Source of the DNA: Candidatus Naiadarchaeum limnaeum
Lineage (GTDB): Archaea > Undinarchaeota > Undinarchaeia > Undinarchaeales > Naiadarchaeaceae
NCBI GenBank assembly: GCA_014189685.1
Contig: DVAB01000029.1
Location: 1 to 38,616, forward strand
Length of the DNA: 38,616 nt
Direction: 5' to 3'
Made by a program: the position numbers and the translations under genes. This document shows, piece after piece, positions 13,235 to 21,674 of this stretch. Position 1 is the stretch's first letter; each line of letters opens with the position of its first letter. A model generated the notes under the pieces. That model saw nothing but the letters and a program-made list of their open reading frames with translations, had not been told where the DNA came from and did no database searches.

Positions 13235-15022
13235 TTAAACTTCAACTATACTGCCAGATATGAGTCGTTGACCATCTTTTTCGGCTATCTCACTGATACT
13301 AACTTTATATAATTTATACTCAAATCCGGGCGGAGGATTGTCCCCTCTGCCAATGAGAAGAGTATAAAGGGAGTTTATGTTTACGCGCCGCTCACAGCCA
13401 TAAAATGAAAGATAGCTCACATTATACCATTTCATTACTTCAACAGTTTTTTCTAAGGTGTCGTGTGGTAGCTCAACAACTTTCCTGTCTGTATAAAAAT
13501 GAATAGCTGAGGCTCCACATCCCATTATAACGGCATCACTCGCGGTTGTATGCTTTATTTGTTCCGCTGCTTGCATCAATCTTTTCTCTGGTAACGCATC
13601 CTGAAAGGGGAATGGCGCATTTTTATCGAGGAATTTCCCAAAAGTTAAGGGTAAATTAAATGATACAAAGATTAATAGAAGGATTAAAAGAATTCGCCAT
13701 ATGTAATGCGGTTTAAAATTTTTATATACTTTAGAAAAGATTTCTAAAATTCTACTAAATCCACCCCACGTAAAAATAAACAAAAATGGCACCAACGAGA
13801 GGAAGAATCTCCTGTCCGGCACGACAAGCGCACTATGGAATAATGCAAATGCTGCCCATAAAAGTGCAAATACTCTGTTTCTATTGCTATCTTTTGCGAA
13901 TACAAAATTAGCTAGAATTAGCATTATCAAATAGGGCAGAACATAGAGGATTATAAAACTGACAGTTATTGTCCTATAATATATCACCTGCAATCTTAAA
14001 AATATTGCAAAAATCACTACTATGTATGAAGCCATAAGAATATTTTCTTTAAGTTTTTCCCTAATTGTTATAAAAAGGCCAATAAATCCTGCTATGTAAA
14101 GAGTTATTAAATCAGTAATCTGCGCTGAAATACCATTCAACATCTTCGGGATAATTCCAAGATGAGATTGCGTTGGCTGAGAAAATATCCACGAAAGAGA
14201 AGGTTTTTGAACATCCCAAAATACACTTAACCTCCATTGTTTGTCAAGGGGGAACCATCCCTCTATCCATATAGCATATTTATTTGCTGTAAAGAATGGA
14301 TCGCCAAAAACTAAATAATTTCTAATTAGCCACGGGGACATAATTAAAACCGATAAAAACAATCCTTTTACTAGTCTGAGATTGAGTTCTTTTTTAATTA
14401 GATAATAGGCCAGAATTAGAGTTGGAAAAAATATCACTGCTGTTTGCCTAACAAGATAAGAAATTCCCAAAAATATTCCCATTAAATAAAAGTACTTTGC
14501 GCTTTCATCATTTAACCCCTTGTAAAAGAAATAAATTGTGGCAACTGCGAAGAATGCAAAGACAACATCGCGGAGTCCATTGAAGCTTGAATCAAATGTA
14601 GTTGCGTAAAAAAGAACTGAAACAGCAGAGAGAAATCCAATTCTTTTATTGAAAAATTCCTTTCCAAGGAAATAGGTTAAGAGAGGAAATAAAATTGTTC
14701 CTATGATTATGCTCGGAAGTTTAGCTGCAAGAGCTGTTTTTCCCAAAAAATAGATAAAAGGCAAAACTAGTATAGTCATCATTGGGAACCCCCACTCCTC
14801 TGGATGCGAAACTGAATCAAATTTAATATAATATTGATCCACATAATCTGTGGTAAACCCACGTCCTTGGAGAATGCTTTCTGCTGGCTCTGCAAAATAT
14901 GCACTAAACCCTACGAAATTTACTTTTGAGACAAAATAGGCTTGAACGATAAAAGCTAAAATTGAAATAATTAGAATTACAAAAAAATATTTACCGATTC
15001 TTAAATCTGCAAACTTCCCCAT
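13235..15022 (-). CDS. GT39/PMT-like polytopic glycosyltransferase
   Basis: The 595-residue protein has a dozen or more hydrophobic helices followed by a soluble C-terminal part (about residues 480-595). The first extracytoplasmic loop carries acidic residues (around 40-70: [27 protein letters not shown]), as expected for GT-C enzymes that use lipid-phosphate sugars. Helix [20 protein letters not shown] and the [28 protein letters not shown] region match the PMT_2/GT39 family. The likely role is sugar transfer from dolichyl or polyprenyl phosphate to surface glycans or proteins. The acceptor is unknown. It may be cotranscribed with the upstream Yip1-like gene. Confidence 0.8.
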
Positions 15023-15046
15023 AATTTAGCATATCTTTACACATAT

Positions 15047-15814
15047 TTAAAGCAAACTTTTTAAGAAGTTTAAAAACCCTGCGCCGAAAAATTGGAACAA
15101 ATACCAATTTACGAAGTAAAAAATTATTGTCCCGCCCAAAATTTTCATTGGCGGCACACGGGCAATTGTTGCAAGCATTATTGTTTTAATAATTCTGCCA
15201 GCGGTAAAATACAAGATGTATATCAGCGTGAGGCTCGCGAAAATATATCCCACTCCCTTAAAAGAAACTGCTGCCCACAAAAAAATAGTTGAAAAGAAAA
15301 GCTGCGCGGTTTGAATCCAGATTTTCATTGCATTCTTTTGGATGAAAAAGTCTATTGGGGTTTCGCTTTTTGCAAGATAAAGCGAGAATGCAGTTGAAAT
15401 CAGAACAGTTAGAAATCCTGGAATTATGCCAAAAATTAAAGTTATTCCAAAGTGCAGTAAGCTTGCGATGTCAAGCCCTCCCTCGTTCATGACAGAGTTT
15501 CCATTTAAACTAATTAGGACTATAAAAAAGGCAGAAACAAGAATTGCAGTCCCGCCAGGTACTTTTAAAGTGAGAAACTGGAGGGCAAAAAAACCGATTA
15601 AAATTATTGCGAAAGCGAGCAATAGCAAAATTTGCCATACTGGCATGTCAAAAACCACTGATTTCAGTCGGTTGCTTATTGAATTAAATGAAAACGGCGC
15701 AAAGTGGTTTTTGACAGACAGCGAATTCCTGTAAGTCGCAATACTATTTGAAAACAATGGAATTCGCTGGATTTTGAAAAGTACTGATTTAACACCGCTC
15801 TCTGCTTCTACCAT
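15047..15814 (-). CDS. Yip1-like five-helix membrane protein
   Basis: The 255 residues comprise a soluble N-terminal segment (about 1-55) and five or six hydrophobic helices. The helix arrangement, including GTAILVSAFFIVLIS and MKILGGTIIFYFVNWYLFQFFGAGFLNFLKSLL, resembles prokaryotic Yip1/YIP1-domain proteins, whose role is unclear. It lies 24 bases upstream of the glycosyltransferase on the same strand. The family call is tentative; 'multi-pass membrane protein' is the safe description. Confidence 0.55.
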   Translation of the reverse strand: MVEAESGVKSVLFKIQRIPLFSNSIATYRNSLSVKNHFAPFSFNSISNRLKSVVFDMPVWQILLLLAFAIILIGFFALQFLTLKVPGGTAILVSAFFIVLISLNGNSVMNEGGLDIASLLHFGITLIFGIIPGFLTVLISTAFSLYLAKSETPIDFFIQKNAMKIWIQTAQLFFSTIFLWAAVSFKGVGYIFASLTLIYILYFTAGRIIKTIMLATIARVPPMKILGGTIIFYFVNWYLFQFFGAGFLNFLKSLL

Positions 15815-15908
15815 AATTTAGTAAGAAGCATAGCGAGTTTAAAAAGTTATTCAAACAAAATTTAAAACTAAAGCTTTTTAAGCTTTATTTTGTTATAACT
15901 TGCAATAC

Positions 15909-17105
15909 ATGGCATCAATAGAATTGATATTTGCGCTTGCTGGAACAATTTTGTTAATTGGATTTCTCGGATATTACCTATCAAGAAAATTCAGAATCCC
16001 AGACATTTTAATATTGATATTTGTTGGATACATAATTACCACAACCTTTAAATTAATAGATCCAGCTCCACTGAAACCTATTGTTCCTTTGTTTACATCT
16101 CTCGCGCTGCTTGTAATACTTTTTGATGGCGGGTTGCAGTTAGAATTGCATAAATTCTTAAAAGAAAGCCCACGCGCTTTTGTGCTTTCTGTTCTAGCAT
16201 TTGTTCTATCAATGCTCGGAGTCGCGGCTTTTATGCATTTTTTACTTGGCTGGGATTTGTTGCTAAGTTTACTTTTAGGCTCAATAATAGGAGATTCTTC
16301 AGCTACTGTGGCAATTGCAATGGTACGCCATTTAAATATTCCAGAAAGAGTGAAGACATTGATAAGCCTTGAATCAACTTACAACAGCCCAATAACAATT
16401 GTTGTTACGCTTGTTATACTACAACTAATAACTGCTGGCGGAGAAGCGCAAATCTATAGCTCGGTAGCACAAGAAATTGCAAGCGCCTTTTCTATTGGAG
16501 TAGTTCTTGGAATAATTGCAGGAGTATTCTGGTTAAGAGTGCTATACGAATTAAGAGGAGGAAGCTATGAGGATATTTTAACATTAGCATTTGCTCTAAT
16601 GGGCTTCTCCACAGTTCAGGTATTGGGGGGAAATGGAGCAATATTCGCCCTGATATTTGGATTGGTGCTTGGAAACGGAAATGTAGTTGCAAGAATTTTT
16701 AGAATGGAAAAGAGAGCAAGCGCAGGAGTGTTGATGAAAAGATTTCAGGCACAAATTTCTTTTTTAGTCAGAACATTCTTCTTTATTTACATAGGAGTAG
16801 TATTTTTGCTTCCCTCCCCCCTCATCTTAGTATATTCAATCATCCTTGCGGCAATTTTAGTTCTAGTAAGATACGCTGCAACCGTAATTTCTTTATTAGG
16901 AGATACAATTTTACTTGATTACAGGCATATTGTAACAGCAATTATGCCGAGAGGATTGTCAACCGCAGTGCTAACGCCACTTGTTATTGCAGCAAATGTC
17001 AAAAATGCAGATATACTCGTGCAGATTGTTATTACAATGATAATACTTACTGCGATAATAGCTACTGCTGGCTCTTATTATTTTCATCATAAAGAAGTAG
17101 CTTGA
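15909..17105 (+). CDS. Cation/proton antiporter (CPA family) with altered ND motif
   Basis: About 398 residues and 12-13 hydrophobic helices of the Na+/H+ exchanger fold. Conserved patches include ILFDGGLQLELHKF (71-84), the helix-break GSIIGDSSATVAI with Asp129, and LESTYNSP (154-161). In CPA1 antiporters the last patch is usually E-x-x-x-ND, so the second transport Asp appears as Ser160 here. It probably exchanges Na+ or K+ for protons, but coupling may differ. ATG 15909 is preferred over an upstream TTG at 15900. A CTTTTTAAGC TATA-like box lies about 30 bases before. Confidence 0.85.
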   Translation: MASIELIFALAGTILLIGFLGYYLSRKFRIPDILILIFVGYIITTTFKLIDPAPLKPIVPLFTSLALLVILFDGGLQLELHKFLKESPRAFVLSVLAFVLSMLGVAAFMHFLLGWDLLLSLLLGSIIGDSSATVAIAMVRHLNIPERVKTLISLESTYNSPITIVVTLVILQLITAGGEAQIYSSVAQEIASAFSIGVVLGIIAGVFWLRVLYELRGGSYEDILTLAFALMGFSTVQVLGGNGAIFALIFGLVLGNGNVVARIFRMEKRASAGVLMKRFQAQISFLVRTFFFIYIGVVFLLPSPLILVYSIILAAILVLVRYAATVISLLGDTILLDYRHIVTAIMPRGLSTAVLTPLVIAANVKNADILVQIVITMIILTAIIATAGSYYFHHKEVA

Positions 17106-17114
17106 AATTCTGAA

Positions 17115-17126
17115 ACATTTAAATAC
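17115..17126 (+). promoter_or_regulatory. TATA box for the LsrF-like gene
   Basis: ACATTTAAATAC lies about 35-45 bases before ATG 17161, with an SD-like AGGTGGG at 17151-17157. Confidence 0.5.
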
Positions 17127-17160
17127 TTCATGGCGTATTTTAATTCCTACAGGTGGGAAA

Positions 17161-17946
17161 ATGGATTGGGGTATGAAGAATAGATTAAGCAGAGTATTCA
17201 AGCCAAATACTGGGAAGACTGTAATGCTCGCTGTTGACCATGGCTATTTCCAAGGCCCAACAACTCGCTTGGAAAATCCACGCAAGACAATTACTCCGTT
17301 AGTTCCTTATGCTGATTCTTTAATGCTAACTCGTGGCACTTTGAGAAATTGTGTTGATGCTGTAGCAGAAGTCCCTATTGTTTTAAGAGTTTCAGGTGGA
17401 CCAAGCATTTTATCTGAACTCTCGAATGAAGAAATCACAACTTCAGTTAAAGAGGCTGTTCGCTTAAACGCTGCCGGTGTTGGAATGTCAATTTTTGTTG
17501 GCGCGCCGAATGAGAAACAGACTCTTGTTAATTTGGGGCATTTAGTAAATGAAGCAGAGGAATATGGAATGCCTGTTCTTGCAATCACTGCTGTTGGAAA
17601 AGAAATGAACAGGGATGCGAGATATTTAGGACTGGCATGCAGAATTGCCGCAGAGTATGGCGCACATTATGTAAAAACTTATTACTGCGACAAAGATTTT
17701 GAAAAAGTTGTTGATGGCTGCCCTGTTCCAGTTGTAATTGCTGGAGGAAAAAAGATTTCTGAAAAAGAAGCACTTGAGATGAGTTATAATGCAATTCAAG
17801 CAGGCGCGAAAGGTGTTGATATGGGCAGAAATATTTGGCAATCTGATCATCCTGTTGCAATGATTAAGGCTGTGCGCGCTGTTGTGCATGAAAACGCGAC
17901 TGCAAAAGAAGCACTTGAGATTTTTGAGAAAGAAAGTAAAAAATAA
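17161..17946 (+). CDS. LsrF/DhnA-family class I aldolase-type enzyme
   Basis: The 261-residue TIM barrel starts MDWGMKNRLSRVF and carries AVDHGYFQGPTTRLE, the Schiff-base lysine in YVKTYY (Lys172), PVVIAGGKK and GVDMGRNIWQSDHPVAM. These segments match E. coli LsrF (thiolase for the phospho-AI-2 breakdown product) more closely than ordinary archaeal fructose-bisphosphate aldolase. It lacks LsrF's roughly 30-residue N-terminal extension. No other lsr genes are present, so an aldolase role in central metabolism is as likely as AI-2 breakdown. The upstream TATA box is at 17115-17126. Confidence 0.85.
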   Translation: MDWGMKNRLSRVFKPNTGKTVMLAVDHGYFQGPTTRLENPRKTITPLVPYADSLMLTRGTLRNCVDAVAEVPIVLRVSGGPSILSELSNEEITTSVKEAVRLNAAGVGMSIFVGAPNEKQTLVNLGHLVNEAEEYGMPVLAITAVGKEMNRDARYLGLACRIAAEYGAHYVKTYYCDKDFEKVVDGCPVPVVIAGGKKISEKEALEMSYNAIQAGAKGVDMGRNIWQSDHPVAMIKAVRAVVHENATAKEALEIFEKESKK

Positions 17947-17975
17947 TTATATAACAATAGAGACTTATCTTATTG

Positions 17976-18449
17976 ATGAAAAAGCAACTAGACATAAGAT
18001 ATGGGGCGGTTACTCCACCTCCATTTCAATTAAAACTTTTTTATGCTTGGATAGATGAAGGAATTGATGCACTAATTCTGGAGACTTATGCCGCCGGAGG
18101 TTTGCCCACTAAAAGGGAAAATTCTTACATCCCCCTGATTAGAAAAGCTGCTAAAAAGCGCACCCCTTTATTTTTAATTTATGGCTCTCTGACAGGCAGG
18201 CCTGCCTATACAGAATGGTCTAATTTCAAGGAAAAACTTTTGCCAGGTGTTTATGAGCCAGAAGTTGACGCAATCAAAGCAGGCGCAATATACCTTGAAA
18301 GAGACAAGAGCCAACTTGAGGAAGTTATTAGTGGAATAAAGGAAATATTCGAAACAATAACAGGATATGAAAAAAGAATAAAAGCGGTTATGAAAAGATT
18401 CAACAGTCCTGAATTCAATAGGAGATTACTGGAAATAAAAAATGGCTAA
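17976..18449 (+). CDS. Stand-alone asparaginase/GatD C-terminal domain
   Basis: About 157 residues. The segment DALILETYAAGGLPTK followed by YIPLIRKAAKKRTPLFLIYGSLTG, then IKAGAIYLERDKSQLEEVISGIKEIF, matches the C-terminal small domain of L-asparaginases and GatD (ALILxxYGxGNxP, TQ/G segment, GVIxxxDMTxEAA). The catalytic N-terminal domain with its Thr nucleophiles is absent, and the upstream gene is the LsrF-like enzyme, so this is not a simple split gene. It may bind amino acids allosterically or be a remnant. A TTATATAAC TATA box about 20-25 bases before ATG 17976 implies a leaderless start. It overlaps the next gene by 8 bases. Confidence 0.7.
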   Translation: MKKQLDIRYGAVTPPPFQLKLFYAWIDEGIDALILETYAAGGLPTKRENSYIPLIRKAAKKRTPLFLIYGSLTGRPAYTEWSNFKEKLLPGVYEPEVDAIKAGAIYLERDKSQLEEVISGIKEIFETITGYEKRIKAVMKRFNSPEFNRRLLEIKNG

Positions 18450-18705
18450 AAATCTTTCAAAAGAACTTGAATCAATCAAAGCGCGAAATGTTAAAGTAGA
18501 AGCCGACAAAGCCTGGGAAACCTCAAAAACCCGGCGCGGAATTATTGCGGTTGCAACTTATTTTATTTTTGTTTGGTTTTTGTGGCTGATTAAATCGCCA
18601 AATTATTGGTTGAACGCTTTAATACCAGCGGGCGCGTATATTATTTCAACTTTAACTTTGCCATTTGTTAAAAAATGGTGGACTGAAAAAATTTATAGAA
18701 AATGA
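18442..18705 (+). CDS. Small two-helix membrane protein
   Basis: The 87 residues have a charged N-terminus (KELESIKARNVKVEADKAWETSKTRRG) and two hydrophobic helices (about 33-50 and 57-73), ending in a basic tail. The KVEADKAWETS motif and the NALIPAGAYxxSTLTLPFVKKxW helix resemble small membrane proteins I recall from Patescibacteria genomes, which would hint at exchange with that group; this is from memory. It overlaps the asparaginase-like gene upstream and the next gene (4 bases, ATGA) downstream. Function unknown. Confidence 0.75.
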   Translation: MAKNLSKELESIKARNVKVEADKAWETSKTRRGIIAVATYFIFVWFLWLIKSPNYWLNALIPAGAYIISTLTLPFVKKWWTEKIYRK

Positions 18706-19166
18706 AAAAACTGTTCTTCCCTGCAATTCTCGCATTTTTGTTAGCTCTTAGCTTTGTTTCAGCACACGAGCGCGATTTCACTGAGGCAAAAATGCTTATT
18801 GATTCAAAAGTCAGCTGCAATCAGCTCACAGATGAGCAGCTTGAGGCACTTGGCGATTATTATATGGAGCAAATACATCCAGGAGAACAGCATGAAATGA
18901 TGGATGAAATGATGGGCGGTGAGGGCTCTGAAACTTTGAAACAGGCGCATATTAATATGGCGAGAAGGATTTATTGCGGCGAAAATGTTTCTATGAGCGA
19001 GATGATGATGCAAAATATGCCAATGATGAACGGGGGCAGGACAACAACGGATTCTACAAACATCCTAAATACTTTTTATCTAATTATTTTAATCGGAGTA
19101 ATAATTTTAGTCTATCTCGGAATCATAAAACTATGGAAAGATATGAAAAAAGGTGGTAAAAAATGA
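18702..19166 (+). CDS. Secreted Met-rich membrane-anchored protein
   Basis: The 154-residue protein has an N-terminal signal (FFPAILAFLLALSFVSA), an extracytoplasmic part with clustered Met and His (HPGEQHEMMDEMMGGEGSE and MSEMMMQNMPMMNGG), two cysteines, and a C-terminal anchor (YLIILIGVIILVYLGIIKL) with a Lys-rich end. Met/His clusters are common in copper- and silver-binding secreted proteins, so metal handling is plausible but not shown. ATGA overlaps link it to both neighbours, including an OsmC-type peroxidase, which suits a redox or metal-stress operon. Confidence 0.75.
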   Translation: MKKLFFPAILAFLLALSFVSAHERDFTEAKMLIDSKVSCNQLTDEQLEALGDYYMEQIHPGEQHEMMDEMMGGEGSETLKQAHINMARRIYCGENVSMSEMMMQNMPMMNGGRTTTDSTNILNTFYLIILIGVIILVYLGIIKLWKDMKKGGKK

Positions 19167-19675
19167 ACAACATAAATTTGGAAGCTATTAAAAAATTTAT
19201 GGAAGAAGTCCAAAAAAATCCTGAAGCTGCAAAAAAGACAAAATCTATAAGCGGGGAATGGAACTTTGAGCAGGGAAATCCGCAAGTTACGGCTGAAATA
19301 AAATTTCAAAGCGGTTCTGCAGTGATAGAAGCTGATTCGCCACAGTTCATGGGCGGCGCAGGATTAAAGCCTGACCCAATTCAGTATTGCTTGTTCGGGC
19401 TTGCAGCCTGCTATGCCTCAACATTTGTTTCAATTTGCGCTGAAAAAGGAATAGAGCTTTCTAAGCTAAAAGTAACAGCTGAAAATAAAACAAACTTAAC
19501 AAAAAGCTTGGGGCTTGGGGAGGAGCCAATTGTTGAAAAAGTGAAACTTTCTTTGGAAGTGGAAAGCGATGCTGATAAAGAAAAAATAAATGAAATTGAG
19601 AAATTTGCCAGGGAGCGATGCCCTGGAGTTTATTGCCTGACAAATCCTATAAAACTAATTACAGAACTTAAATGA
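19163..19675 (+). CDS. OsmC-family peroxiredoxin-like protein
   Basis: The 170 residues carry both OsmC catalytic cysteines: Cys83 in GLAACYASTF and Cys153 in RERCPGVYCLTNP. The family reduces organic hydroperoxides or controls protein thiols. An N-terminal helix (about 1-27) precedes the beta-rich core, where SGEWNFEQGNPQVTAEI begins the fold. Cys158 is an extra nearby thiol. It overlaps its neighbours by ATGA and so is translationally coupled to the Met-rich protein and the methyltransferase. Confidence 0.9.
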   Translation: MNNINLEAIKKFMEEVQKNPEAAKKTKSISGEWNFEQGNPQVTAEIKFQSGSAVIEADSPQFMGGAGLKPDPIQYCLFGLAACYASTFVSICAEKGIELSKLKVTAENKTNLTKSLGLGEEPIVEKVKLSLEVESDADKEKINEIEKFARERCPGVYCLTNPIKLITELK

Positions 19676-20301
19676 GCGAGCAAGAGGATCTCCAAAATTT
19701 TGTAGAATTCTGCGATTCTAAATTTGGACAAAGGATAATGAAGAAAGAAGCTAAATTCTTGAGAGAACAACTGCAAGGCCACGTTTCAATTTTAGATATT
19801 GGCTGCGGAATTGGAAGCATTGAGAAGAATTTGTCAGAAATGGATATAACCGGAATTGACACCTCAGAATTATTTTTGGAAGAAGCAAAAAAGCGCAACA
19901 AAATGCAGAGGAATAAAGTGTTCGAACAGTGTAATGCCACAAACTTAGAGGCTCTTTTTAGAGAAAAAAGTTTCAGCGCAGTATTTTCTGTTGCAACAGT
20001 TGAATTTATAGAGAATTACCAGCCAGTTTTGACAGGGATTTGGAGAATTTTGAAGAGCAATGGAAAAGTTATATTAATGATTTTAAATCCTGCTTCGAAA
20101 TACTTTGAAGAACATTTAAAAAAGCCCGATAGTTACTTCCGCAGAGTAAAACACAGCCCTGCGGAAATAAAGAAATATTTTGCAGCACTTTTTTACACAG
20201 AAGATGAATTCTATTTCCTGGGAATAAAAGGAAAAAGAATTTTTAATACTTCAGATAAACAATTTGCAAGCCTCTATGTGCTCATTGGGAGAAAGCGATG
20301 A
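19672..20301 (+). CDS. SAM-dependent class I methyltransferase
   Basis: The 209-residue protein has the Rossmann SAM-binding motif ILDIGCGIGSIEKNL (about 40-54), the acidic strand end ITGIDTSE, and the later AVFSVATVEFIENYQPVLTGIWRILKSNGKVILMI, as in Methyltransf_11-type enzymes. The substrate cannot be predicted. It is fourth in a chain of overlapping genes between OsmC and an alcohol dehydrogenase. Confidence 0.85.
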   Translation: MSEQEDLQNFVEFCDSKFGQRIMKKEAKFLREQLQGHVSILDIGCGIGSIEKNLSEMDITGIDTSELFLEEAKKRNKMQRNKVFEQCNATNLEALFREKSFSAVFSVATVEFIENYQPVLTGIWRILKSNGKVILMILNPASKYFEEHLKKPDSYFRRVKHSPAEIKKYFAALFYTEDEFYFLGIKGKRIFNTSDKQFASLYVLIGRKR

Positions 20302-21323
20302 GAGTGGCAATGTATTACAACAACAACGATGTCCGCCTAGAGGACATGCCAATCCCAGAAATTTCAGAGGGCGAGCTTTTGATAAAAATTATTGCAAGCG
20401 GAATTTGCGGCTCGGATGTAATGGAGTGGTACAGGATAAAAAAAGCGCCACTTGTTTTGGGCCATGAAACGACAGGGACAATTGAAAAGGTTGGAAAAGG
20501 TGTAAACGGATATAAAAAAGGAGACAAAGTTTTTGTAACACACCATGTCCCATGCTACAAGTGCAATTATTGCAAGCGCGGTGAAGAAACAAACTGTGAA
20601 CTTTTGCACAAAACAAAATATTACCCCGGCGGATTTTCAGAATTTTTGCGATTGCCAAAAATAAACATTCAGAATTTTGGAATTTTCAAACTTCCAAAAG
20701 AAGTTTCTTTTGAAGAGGGAACTTTTATTGAACCACTGGCTTGCGTTGTGCGCGCGCAAAAAAAGGCAAATGTAAAAAAAGGCGATACTGTTTTAGTCAT
20801 TGGAACAGGAGTTTCAGGAATTTTGCACATTCAAACTGCAAAAGCAAATGGAGCAAAGAAAATTTTTGGTACTGCAAGAAGCGAGCATCATTTAAATTAT
20901 GCAAAAAAGTTTGGAGCTATTCCAATCAATGCGAATGACAATGTTCCTGAAAAAGTTCGCTCTCTAAATGATGGAAAACTTGCAGATGTTGTAATTGTTT
21001 GCGCTGCGAATCAGAGCGCCTACAATCAGGCTATTAGTTCAGTCGCAAATGGCGGGACACTTTTGTTTTACGCGCCTGCAGACCCAGGAGTTAATTTAAA
21101 TCTTGATATGAATGAGATTTGGAAAAAAGGAATAAGAATGATGAGCTCCTACGCGGCCGCGAAAGATGATTTGAAAAAATCAATTGAATTGATTAGAACA
21201 AAAAAAGTAAATGTAAAAGATATGATAACTCATAGATTTCAGCTTTCCGAGGCGCAGAAAGGATTTCAATTAACTGCGCACCCGCAGAATTCGCTGAAAG
21301 TGATTATTGAACCGCATAAATAA
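20298..21323 (+). CDS. Zinc-dependent medium-chain alcohol/polyol dehydrogenase
   Basis: The 341 residues belong to the zinc MDR family. Catalytic zinc ligands are Cys37 (GICGSD), His56-Glu57 (GHETTG) and Glu145 (FIEPLACV). Structural zinc is held by Cys86, Cys89, Cys92 and Cys100. The nucleotide motif is GTGVSG at 169-174. The pattern is closest to sorbitol/threonine dehydrogenase-type enzymes; the alcohol is unknown. It ends the ATGA-coupled operon and is convergent with the zinc-ribbon membrane gene. Confidence 0.92.
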   Translation: MRVAMYYNNNDVRLEDMPIPEISEGELLIKIIASGICGSDVMEWYRIKKAPLVLGHETTGTIEKVGKGVNGYKKGDKVFVTHHVPCYKCNYCKRGEETNCELLHKTKYYPGGFSEFLRLPKINIQNFGIFKLPKEVSFEEGTFIEPLACVVRAQKKANVKKGDTVLVIGTGVSGILHIQTAKANGAKKIFGTARSEHHLNYAKKFGAIPINANDNVPEKVRSLNDGKLADVVIVCAANQSAYNQAISSVANGGTLLFYAPADPGVNLNLDMNEIWKKGIRMMSSYAAAKDDLKKSIELIRTKKVNVKDMITHRFQLSEAQKGFQLTAHPQNSLKVIIEPHK

Positions 21324-21324
21324 A

Positions 21325-21672
21325 TTAAAAATTAAACATTTTCTTAATTCTATAAACCAGTTTTGCAAAGATTACTAGGATTATTAAAATAATAACAACA
21401 ACCGCAACCCCAATTATTAAGAAAATTGTTTTGAAGAGTGGAAAAATTAAATAAAGAAGCGCAATTGCAATTAAAAGTATCAAAAATATCGAGCAACAAT
21501 TTTCTGTGTTAAGCGAAAACTGCCAGGATTTTGGCTCAGGAACATGGAAAATAAAATTTTGCCCGCATTCAGGGCAAATTCGCGCAGTTTTTGAGATTTT
21601 CGCGCCGCAGCTCGGGCACTTTTTGTGCTTAGATTCAAATTTCTTCTTCAAACCTTGAAAAACTTGTGACAT
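21325..21672 (-). CDS. Zinc-ribbon protein with two membrane helices
   Basis: The 115-residue protein has an N-terminal zinc ribbon, KCPSCGAKISKTARICPECGQNF (CxxC-x12-CxxC), then a short linker with two adjacent cysteines and two strongly hydrophobic helices (about 60-77 and 81-105) before a basic end. The ribbon should face the cytoplasm. No known function. Its start is 2 bases from the gltX stop, so it is probably cotranscribed with gltX. Confidence 0.8.
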   Translation of the reverse strand: MSQVFQGLKKKFESKHKKCPSCGAKISKTARICPECGQNFIFHVPEPKSWQFSLNTENCCSIFLILLIAIALLYLIFPLFKTIFLIIGVAVVVIILIILVIFAKLVYRIKKMFNF

Positions 21673-21674
21673 AA

